DNA of 64,000 nucleotides from Bretschneidera sinensis (lineage: Eukaryota > Streptophyta > Magnoliopsida > Brassicales > Akaniaceae). Positions 33,662 to 45,884 of the stretch are shown one piece after another. Each line of letters opens with the position of its first letter. Position 1 is the first letter of the stretch. The notes under the pieces are model-generated. The model worked only from the letters and a program-made list of their open reading frames with translations. It was not told where the DNA came from and made no database searches. The position numbers were made by a program, and so were the translations under genes. The DNA is taken from assembly GCA_023935145.1 (NCBI GenBank), contig CM043698.1, positions 84,050,001-84,114,000 on the forward strand. The letters are read 5' to 3'.

Positions 33662-34371
33662 ATTCTCCCCCACTTATAAAAATTTCGTCCTTGAAATTTT
33701 TCTGACCAGGGTTCACAAACATTTGGATTATCACATTCTTAGTCTGCCTCATATTCTCAAACAAAATCCTCAAATTCTTTGTTTTCTCTAAGATTTGGCA
33801 TTACAAGATTAAACTTCTATCGTACCATTAACATAACGTTGCCAGCCAACTAATTAATCACTGGTATGACTTAAAATGATAATTTGATAAATCCATCCAA
33901 CTTTACTAGAATTTTTTTTTTCTTAATAAGTGGTATTTGTCCTTCTATTAATTACTCAACCTTATACTTCATTAACTTCTCCATTCGAGTTATCCTACTA
34001 GCCCCTTAAACCAGACATTCTTGAACAAAGGTATATCTCAACATCACTCCCTTTATGTCTTTCTTTTACTCTCAAGGTTTCAAAAACTACAATCGTTACC
34101 ATTTCATATCGTTCTCTAAATTCTTTAATTTCTAACTTAACATCATGCTTTAAGGTTTCAAATGCGATATAACTTTAATTAAGTGTCGCTTCCAGACACC
34201 TTTCACAAGGCCACTTACTAACAAATCATCTTCCCTTATCAAACAGTAATTTTGTCTCTAATAGATACTATATTCGGTTCAACTAAGTTCTTTAATCAAC
34301 TCCTCTAATTTCTCATTTCGTAAATAAAATAATCAAATACACTTTAACTCCTCAAACATTTACAAAACTTC
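33662..34371 (-). other. LARD interior, 3' part
   Basis: Starting on the plus strand with ATTCTCCCCCACTTATAAAA, this is the polypurine tract and a GGACGAAATTTTTATAAG-like 3' word of Tekay-type elements on the minus strand. The rest is AT-rich with no detectable coding remnant. Confidence 0.6.
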
Positions 34372-35219
34372 TGTTGGAAAATCACCTTCTTGCAGAATCC
34401 CAGGTTGTAATCTTCCCAAACACCCAAGTCTAGAATGACTTGTAATAAACCAAAATAGAACAGGAATCAAACCAATCAAAGAAAGAACACAAGCAATTGT
34501 TATCGAGGTTCGGTAATGTGCCTACGTCCTCGTGAGCTCCTCTGAGCTCTCTGTACTAAATCAATGGAGTTATTACAATTACAGCAACACCTCTTCAAGA
34601 ATCCTCTTGTTCTTGAAGAACGAAAGAAGAGAAAAAGAAAGTGATAAGGACTAGTGTTTCCCTGGAATTTTCCCCAAGAAAATTTCAATTACAAAGCCCT
34701 TGAATCCCCAATCTATACTACTCTCTCTAAACAACCAACCTCTCTTGAATGAGTCTCTCTTGTGTTTAGTGTCTTTGCACTCTCACACACCATATGTTCT
34801 ATTTCACACACATTCACATGTCATTCTCTCTTATTGAGATGATTATTATGATGATGTCTTCACTTGTTGTTAGAAGACCCTTTATATAGAGCAATGACTA
34901 CCTCATCCATTCTTTGAGATCAATCTCAACCCTTAGATCTCAAGAACCAAAGACCCATGGCTCTCTAAGAGTCTAAGTAATCCTGTGCGTTTTAACCAAG
35001 TCCCACGCAGCATCTGAAAGTGCTGAAAAAATGGTGTCAGGTGTGCTTCGTGCTGAGGCTCAAAATAGGCCGTGCTGAGGCTCAGAAGAGGGGAACACGC
35101 ACCTGAAGGAGGACTTCCTCCACTTGCTAGAAGCTGAGGCACACAACCTGTACCGCGGCACACAACTTGGACGTGATGCTGAATTTTTTCTCTCTTTAGT
35201 TCTTAGACAAATCCCTACA
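34372..35219 (-). repeat. 3' LTR of Copia B
   Basis: The plus strand begins TGTTGGAAAATCACC and ends CCCTACA (CCCAACA in the partner). It is very similar to 38940-39784 throughout. The polypurine-like word AAAGGTAGAGAT precedes it on the minus strand. Confidence 0.9.
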
Positions 35220-35389
35220 ATCTCTACCTTTATCTAAGTAACTAAAACTGAACCCATAGTGTAGAGAACTCAGGATCCAAACTCAACATGAGTCACCATA
35301 TCAACCGACTCCAATCCTAAGAAGTCGAAGGAAATTATTGAACTTACTTAGAGGTAGAACTTCGGTACCTAAATATGCAGGATTTTCTT

Positions 35390-36729
35390 CCGTTGCGACT
35401 TTGTCCACATGAATGCATCATTCTGTAACATTTTCCCGAATGAAATGATACCGAACATCCATATGCTTAGTCATCTCATGGAACACCGGGTTCTTACATA
35501 AGTGCCACGCACTTTGGCTATCCGAAGACATGACCACCTGCTCTTTTAGGACCTTTCACTCGTCCAACAACCCTTTTGCACCACATAGCCTCTTTTATGG
35601 CTTTCATAGCCGCTATGTACTGTACCCTGGTTGTTGAGAGTGCTACCACCGACTGCTATTGAGCCTTCAAATACCTCAGTAACCACTTTATCCCAAGCCA
35701 AAGCTCATTTCTGGGATTACTCACAAATCTGCTGAGAACACCTATTGCTTGAGAAATGTCGGGTCTGGTGCTTACCATCATGAATATGACTGATCCAACC
35801 ACACTAGAGTAAGGGACTTTTTCCATTTCTTTCTTCTCCTCATCCATTCCAGGACATTGCTCGCTAGAGAACTTGAAATGACCAGCAAGGGGAATCTTCA
35901 CTGGTTTACCATCTTCCATAGAAAACTTATACAGTACCTTTTCTATGTAGGAAGAATGAGAAACCTTTATTCTATTTCTCTCCCTTTCCTGAATTATTCT
36001 CATCCTAAGGATCTTTTGTGTAAAGCCAAGATCCTTCCTCTCGAACTCTTCACTAAGTTGAGATTTCAACCTTTCTATCTTCTCCCTACTGTTCCCAACC
36101 AACAGCATATCATCGATATAGATGAGACTAATCACCACTTCCTCCACCTTGTGTCCAGGTGAGAAGGTTTCTGTGAAATCTATGCCTCCTCTTTGCATGA
36201 ACCCCTTCGCCACCAGCCTAGCCTTATACTGGACTTCATCCCTTGGAGGGTTCCCTTCTTTGACCTTGTAAGTCCACTTACAATCCACAACTCTTTGTTT
36301 TCTTGGAATGTGCACCAATCTCCAAGAGTTGTTCTTCCTCAAAGAATGCATTTCTTCCTCCATAGGTAGCTTCCATCTTGACGAATCCTTACATCCTATG
36401 GCATCAATGTAAGTTTTTGGTTCACTTATCCCTCCTTCTATCCAAGGAGCTGCTGCATTCGTAGCCACAAAATCATATCTCAAAGATGTTCTGACCAGCC
36501 TTCTTTCCCAGTCCCTTGTGAGATGATAGTCATTCTGACTTACTGCATCATCCCCTTCTAGTTCAGCCTCCTTATGAGTGTCCTGAGCTTGGCCTTCATC
36601 AATGGGCTCTACCTGGTCCGAACCCTCTTGCCTTCCTTGCTCTATCTGAACTGAATTGTCCTTGATTCTATACTCCACAAATACCGAACTGGTTTGCTCA
36701 CTATCCCCTACAGGGTTAGTTTTCTCCAA
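35390..36729 (-). pseudogene. Copia B RT-RNase H with internal deletions
   Basis: A 357-codon frame (36729-35656) reads SSRWKLPMEEEMHSLRKN, VVDCKWTYKVKEG, ARLVAKGFMQRGGIDFTE and then jumps straight to GHKVEEVVISLIYIDDMLL. The segment that in Copia D holds the first catalytic block (DVKTAFLQG) is missing, in frame. YIDD remains. A second deletion follows RYLKA, where D continues SPDVWLVYDK, and the sequence resumes at SVVALSTT of RNase H. The remainder to about 35390 is out of frame. Confidence 0.9.
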
Positions 36730-36778
36730 ATAGGAAAATAAATGCTCATTAAAAATGACGTCCCTACTTATTATGAGT

Positions 36779-37440
36779 TTAAATCCTTTTTTGCTCTAAG
36801 GACCACAACCTATACCCTTTAACCCCTTCCCCATATCTTAGAAATACACACTTTCTAGACCTTGGGTTAAGTTTATCATCCTTTTGATGTGCAAACGCAG
36901 CACATCCAAAAGTTCTAAGGTTATTCAACTCAGGGAGTTTACCACTCCACATCTCTTCTAGAGTCTTAAGGTCCACAACCCTGAAGGCGATCTATTAACC
37001 AAATACGCAGCAGTAGACACCGCTTCCCCCCAAAAAAATTTTGGTAATCCGGATCCTATAATCATGCACCTAACCTTTTCCATAAGGGTCTTATTCATCC
37101 TCTCAGCAACTCCATTTTGCATAGGGGTTTTCACAACTGTTCTATGTCTTAGAATCCCATTTAACTCACAGAATTGATCAAGGTCCTTGTTAAAAAATTC
37201 TAAGCCATTATCGGTTCTTAACACCTTAACTACCCTGCCCGTTTGAGTCTCCTCCAACTTTTTCCACACCACTAATTTATTCAAAGCATGTGATTTATTT
37301 TTAAGCAAATAAACCCAAATTTTTCTAGAATAATCATCAATTAAAGACAGAAAATAAATATTACCTCCTTTTGTTGGTGTTCTTGCTGGCCCACAAAGGT
37401 TCACATGAATGTAGTCAAGAATGCCCTTAGACTTGTGCAC
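36779..37440 (-). pseudogene. Copia B integrase
   Basis: Two frames joined by a shift near 36960-36976. The catalytic triad is visible: Asp in IDDYSRK, Asp in LRTDNGLEF and Glu in NGVAERMNK, with 35 residues between the last two (D35E). It continues with FWGEAVSTAAYLVNRSPS and RTFGCAAFAHQKDDKLNPRS, the usual C-terminal end of copia integrase. Confidence 0.88.
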
Positions 37441-37545
37441 TCTGGTGTTTAAACTAACCCGATGTTGTTTCCCAAGAACACAACATTCGTAGAAATCAAG
37501 TTTCTCTACTTTGTCACCATTAAGTAGACCGTTCTTACTGAGAAA

Positions 37546-38284
37546 TTACAGGCCCTTTTCACTCATATGTCCCAAGCTAGTGTGCCAAAGGACTGTCTTA
37601 TCCATCTCAGCCATCAAGCTTGCTGCTTGATCCTTGATGTCCGTGTCTCTGATCATCTCATAGAGACCATCCCTCATTGCTGCTTTGATCACTATCAAAG
37701 ATCCATTGGTTACCTTGATCTTTCCTCCCTTTGCTTTGTATGTGTACCCCATGGAATCTAGCTGCCCCAATGAGATCAAATTTCTTCTCAACTCTGGAAG
37801 ATTTCTCACGTTCCTCAGCAGCCTTGTCATTCCATTAAACTTCCTCAATTGGATGTCTTATATCTCCCTCACTTGGCAAGAAATATCATTCCCCATGAAA
37901 ACCTTTCCATCATCGTTTCTTGAAATTCTTGAACCAATCCCAGTGAGGGCACATGTGATAAGTGCACCCGGAATCCAAGATCCATCTCTTGCTGCCTTCT
38001 TGCCCCTTGCTCACATTTGAGCACACAACAAGAACATCATCATCTTGCTGTTCTCCCTTGGCAACCAAAGCCTCTCTATTCTTGGTATGGCTTCCTCCCT
38101 TATCCCTTATCACCTTCTTACAATCTTTCTTGAAATGACCCTCTTTATGGTAGTAGAAACATCTCTTTCCTCCAAATCTCGGTTTAGAGTGCACTCTTCC
38201 ATGGCTTTGTCCTTTACCTTTGTCCCAGTAGTAGCCATATATGTTACTGCCATACCAAGTTGCTGGTCTTCCTCTAACAAACAA
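37546..38284 (-). pseudogene. Copia B zinc knuckle, protease and pre-integrase
   Basis: The zinc knuckle reads CFYYHKEGHFKKDC, with the second cysteine lost to Tyr compared with CFYCNKKGH in Copia C. The protease core is WILDSGCTYHMCP. The pre-integrase domain (37848-37546) has RNLISLGQLDSMGY and VLWHTSLGHMSEKGL. Stops separate these parts. Confidence 0.85.
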
Positions 38285-38367
38285 CCTTTCTCCACTTGAT
38301 GCTTCCCTTATCTTGGCATCAAGATTATCTTACAACTCTTTATCAGGATCCAAAGCAGAGATTCGTT

Positions 38368-38676
38368 TTAGAGATACCTCTTATTAGGGAGAGTCTTGGT
38401 AAGAAAAAACTCATCTAGTTTCTTCCAAATGGTAGCTGGATCTTCTGAGTCTCCACACTCCTTTATCACACTATCCGACATGTGCAGAAAGATGATGTTG
38501 TACGCCATCTTCTTCATCTCATTCCGCTGGGCCTCCGTGAGACTTTCTGGAAAATCGTCATCTTCTTCAATCGCCAAGTCCACCTTTTGTTGCATAAGAA
38601 CCGCCTTGATTTTCCGCTTCCAAAGGGCAAAGTCTCCCTTTCCATCAAACTTCTCAACAATGAAGTTTGAACCCAT
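38368..38676 (-). pseudogene. Copia B Gag, truncated
   Basis: The frame begins MGSNFIVEKFDGKGDFALW and includes IFLHMSDSVIKECGDSEDP and KKLDEFFLTKTLPNK, then stops. Compared with C and D, roughly 200 bases of the Gag middle (from DVFNKLVQD to about AFKAKS) are missing just downstream, near 38320. Confidence 0.88.
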
Positions 38677-38857
38677 CTTGCGGAGAAAATCCCAGATTTA
38701 TGTAGCACCCACAATTGCTATCCAACTTCTAAATCTCAAGAACACGATCAAATCTTTATCTAAATACCGTTCTTGAACCTCAAGAACACAATCAAATCTT
38801 GATCTCTACTCCGTTCTTGAATCACCCAAGAAGTTAACCTTTGATTCTTGGAGTCTT

Positions 38858-38938
38858 GCTCTGATACCCCCTGTTCTTGCTCCGATACCAGCTGCTCTAG
38901 CTCTGATACCACTGTTATTGAACCTGGCTCTGATACCA
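38858..38938 (-). repeat. PBS-like array in Copia B
   Basis: On the minus strand the true PBS TGGTATCAGAGC (38938-38927), one base after the LTR, is followed by three more copies at 38911-38900, 38890-38879 (TGGTATCGGAGC) and 38869-38858 (GGGTATCAGAGC). Start-to-start spacing is 27, 21 and 21 bases. Confidence 0.95.
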
Positions 38939-38939
38939 T

Positions 38940-39784
38940 TGTTGGAAAATCACCTTTTTGTGGAATTCCAAGTTGTGATCTTTTCAAACACCCAAGTCTA
39001 GAATGACTTGTAATAAACCGAAACAGAACAGGAATCAAACCAATCAAAGAAAGAACACAAGCAATTATTATTGAGGTTCGACAATCTACCTACGTCCCCG
39101 TGAGCTCCTTCGAGCTCTCTGCACTAAATCAATGGAGTTCTTACAATTATAGCAACACCTCTTCAAGAATCCTCTTATTCTTGAAGAAAGAAAGAAGAGA
39201 AAAAGAAAGTGATAAGGACTAGTGTTTCCCTATAATTTTCCTGAATTTTCCCCAAGAAAATTCTAATTACAAAGCCCTTGAATCCCCAATCTATACTACT
39301 CTCTCTCTAAAGAACCAGCCTCTTTTGAATGAGTCTCTTTTGTGTTTAGTGTCTTTGCACTCTCACATACCATGTGTTCTATTTCACACACATTCACATG
39401 TCATTCTCTCTTATTGAGGTGATTATTATGATGATGTCTTCACTTGTTGTTAGAAGACCCTTTATATAGAGCAATGACTACCTCATCCATTCTTTAAGAT
39501 CAATCTTAACCCTTAGATCTCAAGAACCAAAGGCCCATGGCTCTCTAAGAGTCTAAGTAATCCTGTGCGTTTTAACCAAGTCCCACGCAGCATCTGAAAG
39601 TGCTGAAAAAATGGTGTCAGGTGTGCTTCGTGCTGAGGCTCAGAAGAGGGGAAACTTGCTGCATTGCTGGAGGCCGCGGCGTGCACCTGAAGGAGGACTT
39701 CCTCCACTTGCTGGAGGCCTCGGCACACAACCTGGACCTGATGCTGAATTTTTTCTCTCTTTAGTTCTTAGATAAATCCCAACA
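38940..39784 (-). repeat. 5' LTR of Copia B
   Basis: The plus strand begins TGTTGGAAAATCACC and ends AATCCCAACA, directly followed by the TSD ACTTC. Confidence 0.92.
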
Positions 39785-39789
39785 ACTTC

Positions 39790-42371
39790 TAACGTCTGAC
39801 AAGAAAAAGTATCATTCAATATTTTATTCTCTTTTCTCATCACGACTCTTAGCTCTAACCCAAACTTCTCACTTAATAAATTATCTAAACTTTAACTTAT
39901 CCACTGCCAACCAGGGTAAGTCCATCGATAATTTTTCATGTAGCTTATTATCGTTGTAATAGTTAGACACTTTTCACTTTATCACAACTCCCATTTGATT
40001 AGTCCTTCTTTAACAACGATCATTTTGTCGAATCCCATTTCATAGTATTTCTTGAGTATTCGATGATCCATTTATTTCCATTTGCAGTTAACAAACTTCA
40101 ATCTACGAGTTTCTTTTCCAACTTCGTCATTTAGTTAACATCAATAATAGTTTATTTAACTTATCCTTAACCCCTACTTGAACTTCTCAATTCATACTAA
40201 GACTTTTATTCTAAAACTTGGGTCTTCATCTTTTTCCCAACTCATACTCTTATATTTTTTCTCCTTCCCTTTTAACTATTCCATCTCTAATATTAACATT
40301 AGTTTCACTTTTTCAAACTTTACTCTTCATATCAAGTTCCAAAAAAAACACAATTCTTTTTAAATCTCAAAACAAATCTAATATTTTCTCAAATTATTGA
40401 TATTCTATCATAATCATAATCTTATCAAGTTACTCCATCTTCCTTTGATCCTAGCAATATACCCAATACCAACACCTGATGATTTTTCCTTATCTTTTTC
40501 AAACTCCAATATTTCCCTATTTTTTCCAAAAATAGGTGGTAGCACAGTTTTCCTTATCTCTTACTCAATCTCTTATAGTTTAGCTCACCAAACAGTACTA
40601 TCTTTGTCTTTTATCTCATTTTTGTCTTTCTAAGAAACATTTACACAATCACAATGTTTAGAAATCTCTAATCTCTTTGACTAATTCTCTACTAAATATT
40701 TCTCCCAACATTATTTTTTCCTAATGTATTCCAAATTTCATCTTGTCTCGAGTTACAACTTTCCTTTTGTATTCATTTTCTCTCTTCCATTTTCTTTATT
40801 TAACTGTCTCTTAGTTTTGCATCCTATCTCTTCCACAAAATTACTCTAATACTCTTATATCTCACCGAAATCTTGATTCCCAATACTACACTCATTTAAT
40901 ACCTCCATTGACATAGTAGCCTCTTTTACTAAGCGTATTATTCATACTTTGCAATTCATTAACTTTACTAGTATTCCAACCACATCTAAAAAAGGTGATC
41001 CACAACCCCTTTTGGATTTTTAAGCTCTTCAAAATTTTAGTTTATCACCACATATCTCTCCCTATGTCTAACTTAGTGTTCCTCAAATTTGTGTCTCCAA
41101 GTAATATAAAACTTTTAAGTTCACCTTGTTAGCATCAACCATTTAATTATTCATTCTTGAATCATAACTCAAGGCTTCCTAGGCTTTAAATAAATCTATC
41201 ATCTCTTGTATAAAACTTCTATTAACTTTAAGATCAAATTAAAAATCCAGTACACCTTTCTTCTTTACAAGTTCTTACACAACAATTTATACATTCCAAT
41301 ATACATCATTTATTATCTTTCTTAAATCCTTAAAACACTATGAAAATTTTCTTGTAATTAATCTAACACCATCATTCATTACTTGATTAACTTTTTCTCA
41401 TTTTATCGCCATCACTCTTTACTAAAACTTATTCCTTACACTAACCACTTATCCAACAATTTCCTCTTTTTCAATTGTTAGTCCATCCATACGCTTACCA
41501 ATACTTTAATTACTCTTCTTAAGTCTCACATTCTAACAATATACTTACAACTTTTCAACTCTCGAACTTCCCTGATTTTTTCTAATTGATAACACAACCT
41601 GGTATTCAACAACTACCTTCCTTCTACTCTCGTTAATCAATCGTACAAATACAAACTCACTATGCAAAACTTTATTTATCCCAAGTTCACTATTTCTATA
41701 CTAACTATTTCTTAAGCCAAAACTACAGAAAAATTTCACAACCATCATCTACAAGCACTTTAGCATCTACAACATGATAAGAAATCATCAACTGAAATGT
41801 TATGCATAATTCAACATAGTTCACTAATTCAGTACAACACATTTTCATTCATACCTTTAGGAAATCATTTTTAATACTACTTCTAAGTCTTTTAACTAGT
41901 AGTTCATTACTGATCTATTAGTGTTCACACAAGTCAAAGTAAATTTTTCAAGTAAATAAAATTACTTAAGGAATAAATCTTTTTCTCACTCTTCGTCCTT
42001 CAATCTTCTCATCAAACAACCATCTGCATAATAGTATCCTTACAAGCATAAGGAAAATATATCAATCAAAGTAATTGTATCAAGCCAAAGCATTTACAAT
42101 CAATATTCTCATCAAAACAATCATCAACAAGTTTCACAAACATAACACCATAGGGTTATCTCAACAGTATTTATTTAGTTGATATCCAAATAAAAGTCAA
42201 CTTGACTTGTTCTCAAAATATTTTACCCCCGCCTAAGCCATTACTGGTTACAAACCCTAAACGACATCCTTGCTAACTCTACACAACTAACTCTTTATAA
42301 CCATCCCATGCAACACACATAATGTAACTAAAGTCTACAGAACCTTAAACTTAAAGCTTTGATACCAAAAA
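39790..42371 (-). other. LARD interior, 5' part, with PBS
   Basis: About 2.6 kb of AT-rich sequence on both strands without gag or pol motifs. The short phenylalanine/serine-rich frames come from pyrimidine-rich sequence. At the right end, 42356-42367 reads TGGTATCAAAGC on the minus strand, two substitutions or fewer from the initiator-Met PBS. This marks the 5' LTR junction at 42372. Confidence 0.65.
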
Positions 42372-42382
42372 TGTAATGATCC
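42372..42382 (-). repeat. Edge of the LARD right LTR, cut by Copia D
   Basis: TGTAATGATCC matches the left LTR start TGTAATGACCC at ten of eleven bases. It ends in GATCC, the left TSD copy of Copia D. After D the sequence continues GATCC and then TGTAACGACCC. Confidence 0.7.
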
Positions 42383-43550
42383 TGTTGGAAATCACCTCAA
42401 GATACTCAGGTGGTGATCTTCCAAACACCCAAGTCTAGAATGACTTATAATGAACCAGAATTAACAAATCAAAGAAAGAACACAAGCAATTTTTATCGAG
42501 GTTCAGCAATGTGCCTACGTCTCTGTGAGCTCCTCCGAGCTCTCTGCACTAAATTAATGGAGTTCTTATAATTACAGCAACACCTCTTCATGAACCCTCT
42601 TGTTCTTGAAGAATGAAAGAAGAGAAAAAAAAAGTGATAAGGACTAGTGTTTCCTTGGAATTTTCCCTAAGAAAATTCCAATTACAAAGCCCTTGAATCC
42701 CCAATCTATATTACTCTCTCTCTAAACATCCAGCCTCTCTTGAATGAGATTTATTCTAGTACCTCTCTTGTGTTTTGTGTCTTTGCACTCTCACACTTGC
42801 ACTTGAATTCTCTTGTATGATGATCTTGTATCTTGTGTGTAATGATTGAAGCTAGATGACCCTTTATATAGTGCACCAACTTCTTGAACCAATCCTGAAG
42901 CTAATCTCAACCCTTAGATCTTGAGGACCAATCAATCATAGCCTTCCAACAAGTCTAAGTGATCATGTGCATTTTAATTAAGCCTCACGCACCAGGAGAA
43001 GAGTGCTAAAAATTGGCATCAAATGTGCTTGGAGCCGCAACCCAAAACAGGGCAGGCCGCGTCTTAAAACAGGGCACACCACCTCCAGCTGCTGGGGGCC
43101 ACGACGCCCAAGGCTGAGCCGCAGCGCGGTGATAAGTGCCTAAATATTCATATTTAAGCCCCGTAATTTACATTTGTTAAGCTCTTAGTTTGCATATTTT
43201 ATTCTATTTTACTTCTTTTTTGTGTTTTCTGTGTTTTTATAGGTTTTTGGAAGAAATGAAGCATTTTGGAACTCAAAGAGCAAAACTAGAACTAGGAGCT
43301 GCAAAAGAGTACGATCTAGCGCAGTACTTGGTGCGATCGAGCGCACATGCATCAGTGAAACATCAAAACGATAGTTCCTATTTTGAAAAGTAGGGTTAGA
43401 AACTTGTTTTGGAAATTAACACAGAAACTACATCTCCCTTTTAGCTTTAGCTTTAGGTCGAGAGGCTGGAGGCTAGAGAGGATTTTACGAAGAATTGACA
43501 AATCTTCAATGGAGCTCTCTTGGATTTCTTCTTTTTTTTATTTTATTATG

Positions 43551-44484
43551 TGTTGGTATTTGTCCAAGGATTAAACGGTTGCAAGAATAGAGTAAAATTA
43601 AGCTCAAGGTACAAGTGTGTGCGCCATACCTTGGAGGTGTGCGCCTCAGCACACAATAAGACAAAAAAGAAGTAGCACCAGGCCAGGCCGCGGCCTTACT
43701 CTTTCAAGGCCGAGGTGCCTAGCGTGGAGGTAGCCTGAAGGAGATGTGCGCCGCTGCTCAGCCTCCCCCAGGCTACGGCGCCCAGAAAGGTGACAAGAGG
43801 AGATGTTTCAGCCCTGCCTTGAGCCGCGACCTGCCCTATTTTGGGCCGCAGCTTGAAGGCACACATGGTCCATTTGGTTCAGCCTTTTGTTAGGTGCGTG
43901 AGCATGTTCAAAATGCACAGCATCACTTAGGATTGATGGAGGGCTAAGGTTGATTAGTCCTCAAGATCTAAAGGTGGATATTGACCCTCAAGATTGGTCA
44001 AGAAGTTGGTGCACTATATAAAGGGTCACCTAGCTTCAAGGAGAAGTGCGTCAATGTGATAAAAGTGTGTGAAACACAAGTGTGACATGTGAATGAGAGA
44101 TGTGTAAGAGTGTAAAGACACTAAACACGGGAGAGATCTCATTGTAGAGAGGCTGGTTGTATAAAGAGATAAGTAGTATAGATTGTGGGTAGAGTGCTTT
44201 TGTAATAGTTCTATCACTTTCTTTCTTTTCTTCTTAGTTCTTCAAGAACTTGGGTTTCTTGAAGAGGTGTTACTGATTGTAAATAACTCCATTGATAAGA
44301 TAGTGCAAAGAGCTCGGAGGAGCTCATAGGGATGTAGGCATATTGCCAAACCTCGATAACAAATTTCTTGTGTTCTTTTCTTTCTTGCTTTGATTAGTTA
44401 CTGTCTATTTTCTTTACAAGTCATTCTAGACTTGGGTGTTTGAAAGATCACCTCATGGGCATCATTGAAGGTGGTTTCCCAACA
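43551..44484 (+). repeat. 5' LTR of Copia C
   Basis: It begins TGTTGGTATTTGTCC and ends GTTTCCCAACA, followed by G and a perfect PBS. It differs from 48153-49083 mostly by C/T and G/A changes, many in CG context, as expected of methylated DNA that has decayed since insertion. Confidence 0.92.
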
Positions 44485-44485
44485 G

Positions 44486-44519
44486 TGGTATCAGAGCTTG
44501 CACAGCTGGGTATCGGAGC
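44486..44519 (+). other. PBS of Copia C plus one PBS-like copy
   Basis: TGGTATCAGAGC at 44486-44497 is a perfect initiator-tRNA-Met complement. GGGTATCGGAGC follows at 44508-44519, 22 bases on. It is a shorter version of the array seen in B and D. Confidence 0.9.
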
Positions 44520-44708
44520 AAGACTCCAAGAATCAAAGAACAAACTTCTTGGGTGATTCAAGAACAGAATAAAGACCAAGATCAGATCGTGTTTTTGAGG
44601 TTGATTCAAGAATGTTATTGAGATCAATCTTTGATCGTGTTCTTGAGGTTTAGAAGAAGTTGGAAAGCATTTGTGGATGCTGTACAAATATGGGATCATC
44701 TCCACAAG

Positions 44709-45821
44709 ATGGGTTCAAATTTCGTTGTTGAGAAGTTTGATGGAAAGGGATATTTTTCCATGTGGAAGTAGAAGATCAAGGTCGTTCTTATGCAACAGAA
44801 GGTGGACTTGGCTATTGGAGAAGATGATACTTTTCCAGCAAGTATCATGGAGGACCAGCGGATTAAGATGAAAAAGATGGCATACAACACCATTTTCTTG
44901 TACATGTCAGATAGTGTCACAAGAGAGTGCGGAGACTCGAAAGATCCTGCTATCATATGGAAGAAACTAGATGAGTTGTTTCTTACCAAAACTCTCTCTA
45001 GCAAGATTTGTCTTCTTAAAAGAATCTTTGCTTTTAAAATGGATCCTAATAAAGAGTTGCAAGATAATCTTGATGTCTTTAATAAACTGGTTCAAGATTT
45101 GGCTAGTTGTTGTATTAAATTCCCAGATGAACAATTGGCTGTTATGTTATTAAATTCTCTTCCTGATTATTTTGATAGTTTAATTAATGCAATTGAATAT
45201 AGAAGAGATACACTAACCAAAGAAATTGTGGTCAATGCTATAAGTGCTCATGCTTTCAAAGCCAAGAGTGGGGAGGCATCAAGTGGGGAAGGGTTATTCG
45301 TAAGAGGAAGGCCAGCAACTCAGAATGGCAGTAGCATTCATGGCAACTACCGGGAGAAATCAAGAGGTAGAGGGCAGAGCCATGGGAGATCGCATTCCAA
45401 ACTGAAGTTTGGAGGAAGACGATGCTTTTACTGCAACAAGAAGGGTCACTCTAAGAAAGATTGCAAGAAGAGGTTGTGGGATGAGAGAGGGAGAAGACAT
45501 ACCAACAATGGAGAGGCTTCGGTTGCCAAAGGAGAACAGCAAGATGATGTTTTTGTTGTGTGCTCAAATTTGAAAAGGAGGCAAGGCAGCGAGAAATGGA
45601 TTCTGGATTCCGGGTGCACTTATCACATATGCCCTCACAAGGAATGGTTCAAGAATTTCAAGGAGACCAACGATGGAAGGGTTTTCTTGGGGAATGATAA
45701 TTCTTGCCAAGTGAGGGGGATAGGAGGCATTCAGTTAAGGATATTTGATGGAATAACAAGGCTGCTGCGAAATGTAAGGTATCTCCCAGATTTGAGGAGC
45801 AATTTGATCTCATTGGGGTAG
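44709..45821 (+). pseudogene. Copia C gag-protease
   Basis: The Gag start MGSNFVVEKFDGKG at 44709 is broken by a stop at 44769-44771. A 343-codon frame follows from 44790. It contains LYMSDSVTRECGDSKDP, LLNSLPDYFDSL, the zinc knuckle CFYCNKKGHSKKDC (intact CX2CX4HX4C) and the protease core WILDSGCTYHICP, and ends in LRSNLISLG. This is the best preserved Gag-protease in the window. Confidence 0.9.
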
Positions 45822-45884
45822 CTGGATTCCATGGGATATACATAAAAGGTAGAGGAAGGAAAGATTAAGGTAATCAAGGGATCT

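Larger units (their letters stand above)
34372..39784 (-). mobile_element. Copia B, full-length with 5-bp TSD
   Basis: Both LTRs are present: 34372-35219 (848 bp, 3') and 38940-39784 (845 bp, 5'). ACTTC is duplicated at 34367-34371 and 39785-39789. Order on the minus strand: PBS 38938-38927, gag, zinc knuckle, protease, integrase, RT, RNase H, then the LTR. The Gag sequence (EKFDGKGDFALWKRK, LTKTLPNK) is Tork/Tnt1-like. Gag and pol carry internal deletions, including two shared with Copia C, so this copy cannot encode active reverse transcriptase. Confidence 0.92.

Noticed and set aside
35656..36729. Explaining the shared RT deletions as removed introns (retroposed spliced RNA)
   Set aside because: The junction bases do not fit clean GT-AG removal when compared with Copia D. 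The second junction has a shared AAGG instead, which fits template switching.
40178..40633. Phenylalanine/serine-rich frames in the LARD interior
   Set aside because: AT- and pyrimidine-rich DNA gives such frames in several phases. No motif or codon bias supports them.
43190..43393. A 67-codon frame in the solo LTR
   Set aside because: It lies wholly inside an LTR, is short and has no motif.
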